In this document: piece after piece, positions 61,640 to 64,000 of the stretch
How positions within the stretch are numbered: position 1 is the stretch's first letter
Layout of the letters: each line of letters begins with the position of its first letter
From: Lutjanus erythropterus
Lineage: Eukaryota; Chordata; Actinopteri; Lutjaniformes; Lutjanidae
DNA: 64,000 nt
Direction: 5' to 3'
Assembly (NCBI GenBank): GCA_020091685.1
Contig: CM034592.1
Span: 37,540,705 to 37,604,704, forward strand
The notes under the pieces: generated by a model
The model's input: the letters and a program-made list of their open reading frames with translations, nothing else
Databases searched by the model: none
Told to the model about the DNA's origin: nothing
Position numbers and translations under genes: made by a program

Positions 61640-61690
61640 CTAGACTAGAAAAGGCGCTATACAAATGCAGGTCCATTTACCATTACCATT
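61640..61690 (+). repeat. 3' tail of an L2-type LINE or dependent SINE
   Basis: GAAAAGGCGCTATACAAATG followed by CAGGTCCATTTACCATTACC is the hallmark tail shared by L2-clade LINEs and the SINEs that use them in fish. Only the tail is recognisable; no body is visible upstream. Confidence 0.55.
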
Positions 61691-61870
61691 ATTCTCCTTG
61701 TGGATTGAAATGCTACCTGTGTCCAAATTTGAATCAAATTCAAAGGAGCTCTGTTGGAATGGGAAACAGATGTTTACATAGCCAAAGCAAATGTGGGAAA
61801 AATAAGAATGAAAAATGCACATAAACAGAAGACTTGTGATTTTGCCAGCAAACTGCAACAAATTTGTTTG

Positions 61871-62570
61871 CGCTTCATTTTACAGCACATTATTAAGATG
61901 TAACAGGCTGTACTTTGTTTTAAGTTAGTCAGTCAAAAACTATTATTTAGTAAAGAAACACAACTGTACCCTAATCAGACATTAAACAGCTAACAGTACA
62001 CTAATAAGACATAACAAGCCATACTTTGTATCAAATTACACAAAAAAATAGAAATAACATCTTCTTTATTGGACAGTATTAGACCCTTTATTAGATCATT
62101 ATTAGAGCGTAATTAAGGACACATTACAATAAAACTGTACTGTAAACTAAAGTGCATTATTTCCCACAGTTAGACCTTTATTAGACTTTATTAGATGGTA
62201 ATTAGGGACACATTACAATAGAACTGTACTGTAAACTACAGTGTATTATGTGTAAGTGTATCCGTTTCCACAGTTACACTCCTACTAGTCTTTCTTTGTG
62301 TATTTCTTTTCCCAATGTTAGACTGTGCAGTCACCCACAGACAAAATATTCCTCTCCCCTCCTTGATTATCTCCCGTTACTTGGTAGATCAGGATCACAT
62401 GTTGTTTTTAAATGGGGAAGTAGCAGATATGTGGTTTCACTTTAGTTTACAGTACAGTTCTCTTGTAATGTGTCCCTAATTACCTCTACTAAAGTCTAAT
62501 AAAGGGTCTAAAAAGGGTCCAATTTGATAAAGGCACAGTTTGATGTGTCTTTTTCGTGTAAAATAAAGTG
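61871..62570. mobile_element. Fold-back element, CACTTTA family (copy 3)
   Basis: The left end reads CGCTTCATTTTACAGCACAT and the right end GTGTAAAATAAAGTG, the expected inverse pair. Internal ACACATTACAATAGAACTG and GACTTTATTAGATGG blocks match copies at 6024 and 46553. The central segment around AATGGGGAAGTAGCAGATAT matches copy 1 inverted, so the two insertions have opposite orientation. Confidence 0.7.
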
Positions 62571-64000
62571 TGCCCCAGATTTTTTTTATCAGATTCATCA
62601 TTAAATGAGCTAAAGCACATTGTATAAAAGTTACCGAGCCAAGGCTGATGATTCATGCTTGTGTCAATGACACACCGTGGCTGTTTCTTAGTGTTGATCA
62701 AGGCAGTGATGCAGACTGTGAGTGGAACTGAGGTGTAGAAGACTGTTATATTCACTCCACGGGTTGAATTGCTCCCCACTACCGTCTAATTCAAGGACAA
62801 GTGCAGCTGTGAATAAGTTTTCAAGCTGCCGTTCAAACTCATGTTATCTTTTTTTTTTTTAGGAAAAGCACTGGTGTGTTGCAGTCTGTGGAGGAAATTA
62901 TTAGAAAGGAAAAGCCACAGGTCAGCTGCTCAGAGGAACATTGGAATGAGACCACTGCAGAACACAGAACTCTCTTTGAAATACCTCATTATATCATCGT
63001 TATTAAAAAGTGCTGTTTGTTAATCTCCCGCCGACGGCTTTCTATAGATATTTACAACTGAGACATTTTCTATACAAAAGGATTACTTTGATAAGATTCA
63101 AGCTTTTGAGGCGGTTTGAAAGGCTGTTGATTAATTTGCGCATTAATAATTCGATGGGCAAAACCATGTCTTTTGTATTTTTAACAGTGGATGAGACTGA
63201 CTCATGCTTCATTAAAACAAAATAGGAAAAAGAGCTACAATTACCGGGTCCCACATGGTCACCAGATCAAATATATGGAGACAGTTCACTTTGCGCTGCT
63301 TTTACATGAACCGCTGTTTGTTCAAATCATACAATATGGTGGTTACAAAAACTACAAGAACTAAGTTTTTAAAAAAGTGTTTTTTGAGTAGGTTCTTGCA
63401 AGGTTTGCCTGCAACTATGCAACTGGAATTAAAATTAACTTTATGTGTTTTATGAGAATAACTATATTAATGTTTAAGGTAACTGCTGACTTAAAGGGTC
63501 AGAACTGGACCTAGACTGATACATTAGTCAGGCCAGTGTATCTGTACGGGCCTATGTTGACTCATCAACCTATCACCAGACAAGACTGTCAATATTAGAT
63601 GACTCTCTTAAGTTCAGTGACAGTGGTATCTTTACATCCTTTGCAGATCTTTGAAAATTGTTATTTTTTACAGTATGCATGATTGGTGAGTGAATTATAG
63701 TTAAAGGTATAATCAGTTAGATTTGTCATTTGCTGGTTGTAAATGCACCAGATGGATGGTTGATTGTTGAGTCTTACTCCCAGGACGTTAAATACTGATG
63801 TTTTGAGTCAGTAAATCATCCAAATAAATGAGAGAATAAGAAGGTACAGTCAGGGGGTGAGAGGAATTATTTTTGTACAAGTTTATGAATTGTTATGGGG
63901 AAATCCTGGAAAAGTTTCCTTTAAGGTTTGGTTAGAGTGGAGCAACAAAAGCACTTGGTGAAGTTTAGGGAAATATTGGGTGTATGGTTTAGCACAGTAA

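Larger units (their letters stand above)
58350..64000. other. Sequence upstream of plxna2, no gene recognised
   Basis: This stretch lies 5' of the candidate first exon. It contains a nested pair of repeats at 58.6-59.4 kb, further copies of a GCAGCCCT-ended repeat at 59.6 and 60.8 kb, a (CA)n tract at 61.02 kb, a LINE/SINE-type tail at 61.65 kb and a CACTTTA fold-back element at 61.87-62.57 kb. The block at 63000-63260 is less repeat-like and could be regulatory. No coding exon is recognised. Confidence 0.5.

Overview
The window is vertebrate nuclear DNA, most probably from a percomorph (spiny-rayed) teleost. Coding exons are sparse and GT-AG spliced, introns run to tens of kilobases, there are long (GT)n, (TA)n and (CA)n tracts, and the interspersed repeats are of types common in percomorph genomes: a tRNA-derived SINE, hAT-like elements, Tc1-like elements with long terminal inverted repeats, and fold-back MITEs. 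Nothing suggests a bacterial or viral origin, and no operon-style reading applies.

One protein-coding gene is recognisable: the 5' part of a class A plexin on the minus strand, best matched by recollected family sequence to plexin-A2 (plxna2). Three coding exons are present: 36141-34918 (start codon, signal peptide, most of the semaphorin domain), 31273-31091 (61 codons) and 8052-7918 (45 codons). All three splice junctions are phase 0 and together they encode almost the whole sema domain. The following exons (PSI, IPT repeats, transmembrane helix, cytoplasmic GAP domain) were not found and should lie beyond the left edge. A splice acceptor at 36252 shows that the start-codon exon also carries about 110 nt of 5' UTR. 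A CpG-rich block at about 57.94-58.2 kb ends in a consensus minus-strand donor and is the best candidate for the non-coding first exon and promoter, giving a first intron of about 21.7 kb.

Layout, left to right: 1-7917 intron 3 of the coding region (open at the left edge); 7918-8052 exon; 8053-31090 a 23-kb intron dense in mobile elements; 31091-31273 exon; 31274-34917 a 3.6-kb intron with a long pyrimidine-rich tract beside the acceptor; 34918-36252 start-codon exon; 36253-57942 first intron; 57943-about 58200 putative first exon and promoter; 58200-64000 upstream sequence with nested repeats.

The most notable structures beyond the gene are several families of non-autonomous elements present in two or three copies each. 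They include a TA-flanked MITE with an internal 56-bp tandem array, a family of long imperfect palindromes starting CACTTTA, a three-level nest of elements at 55.7-56.8 kb, and an hAT-like element with a decayed BED zinc-finger remnant. Several AT-rich, homeobox-site-rich intronic blocks look like developmental enhancers, but this is inference from composition only. I see no evidence for a previously undescribed molecular system here.
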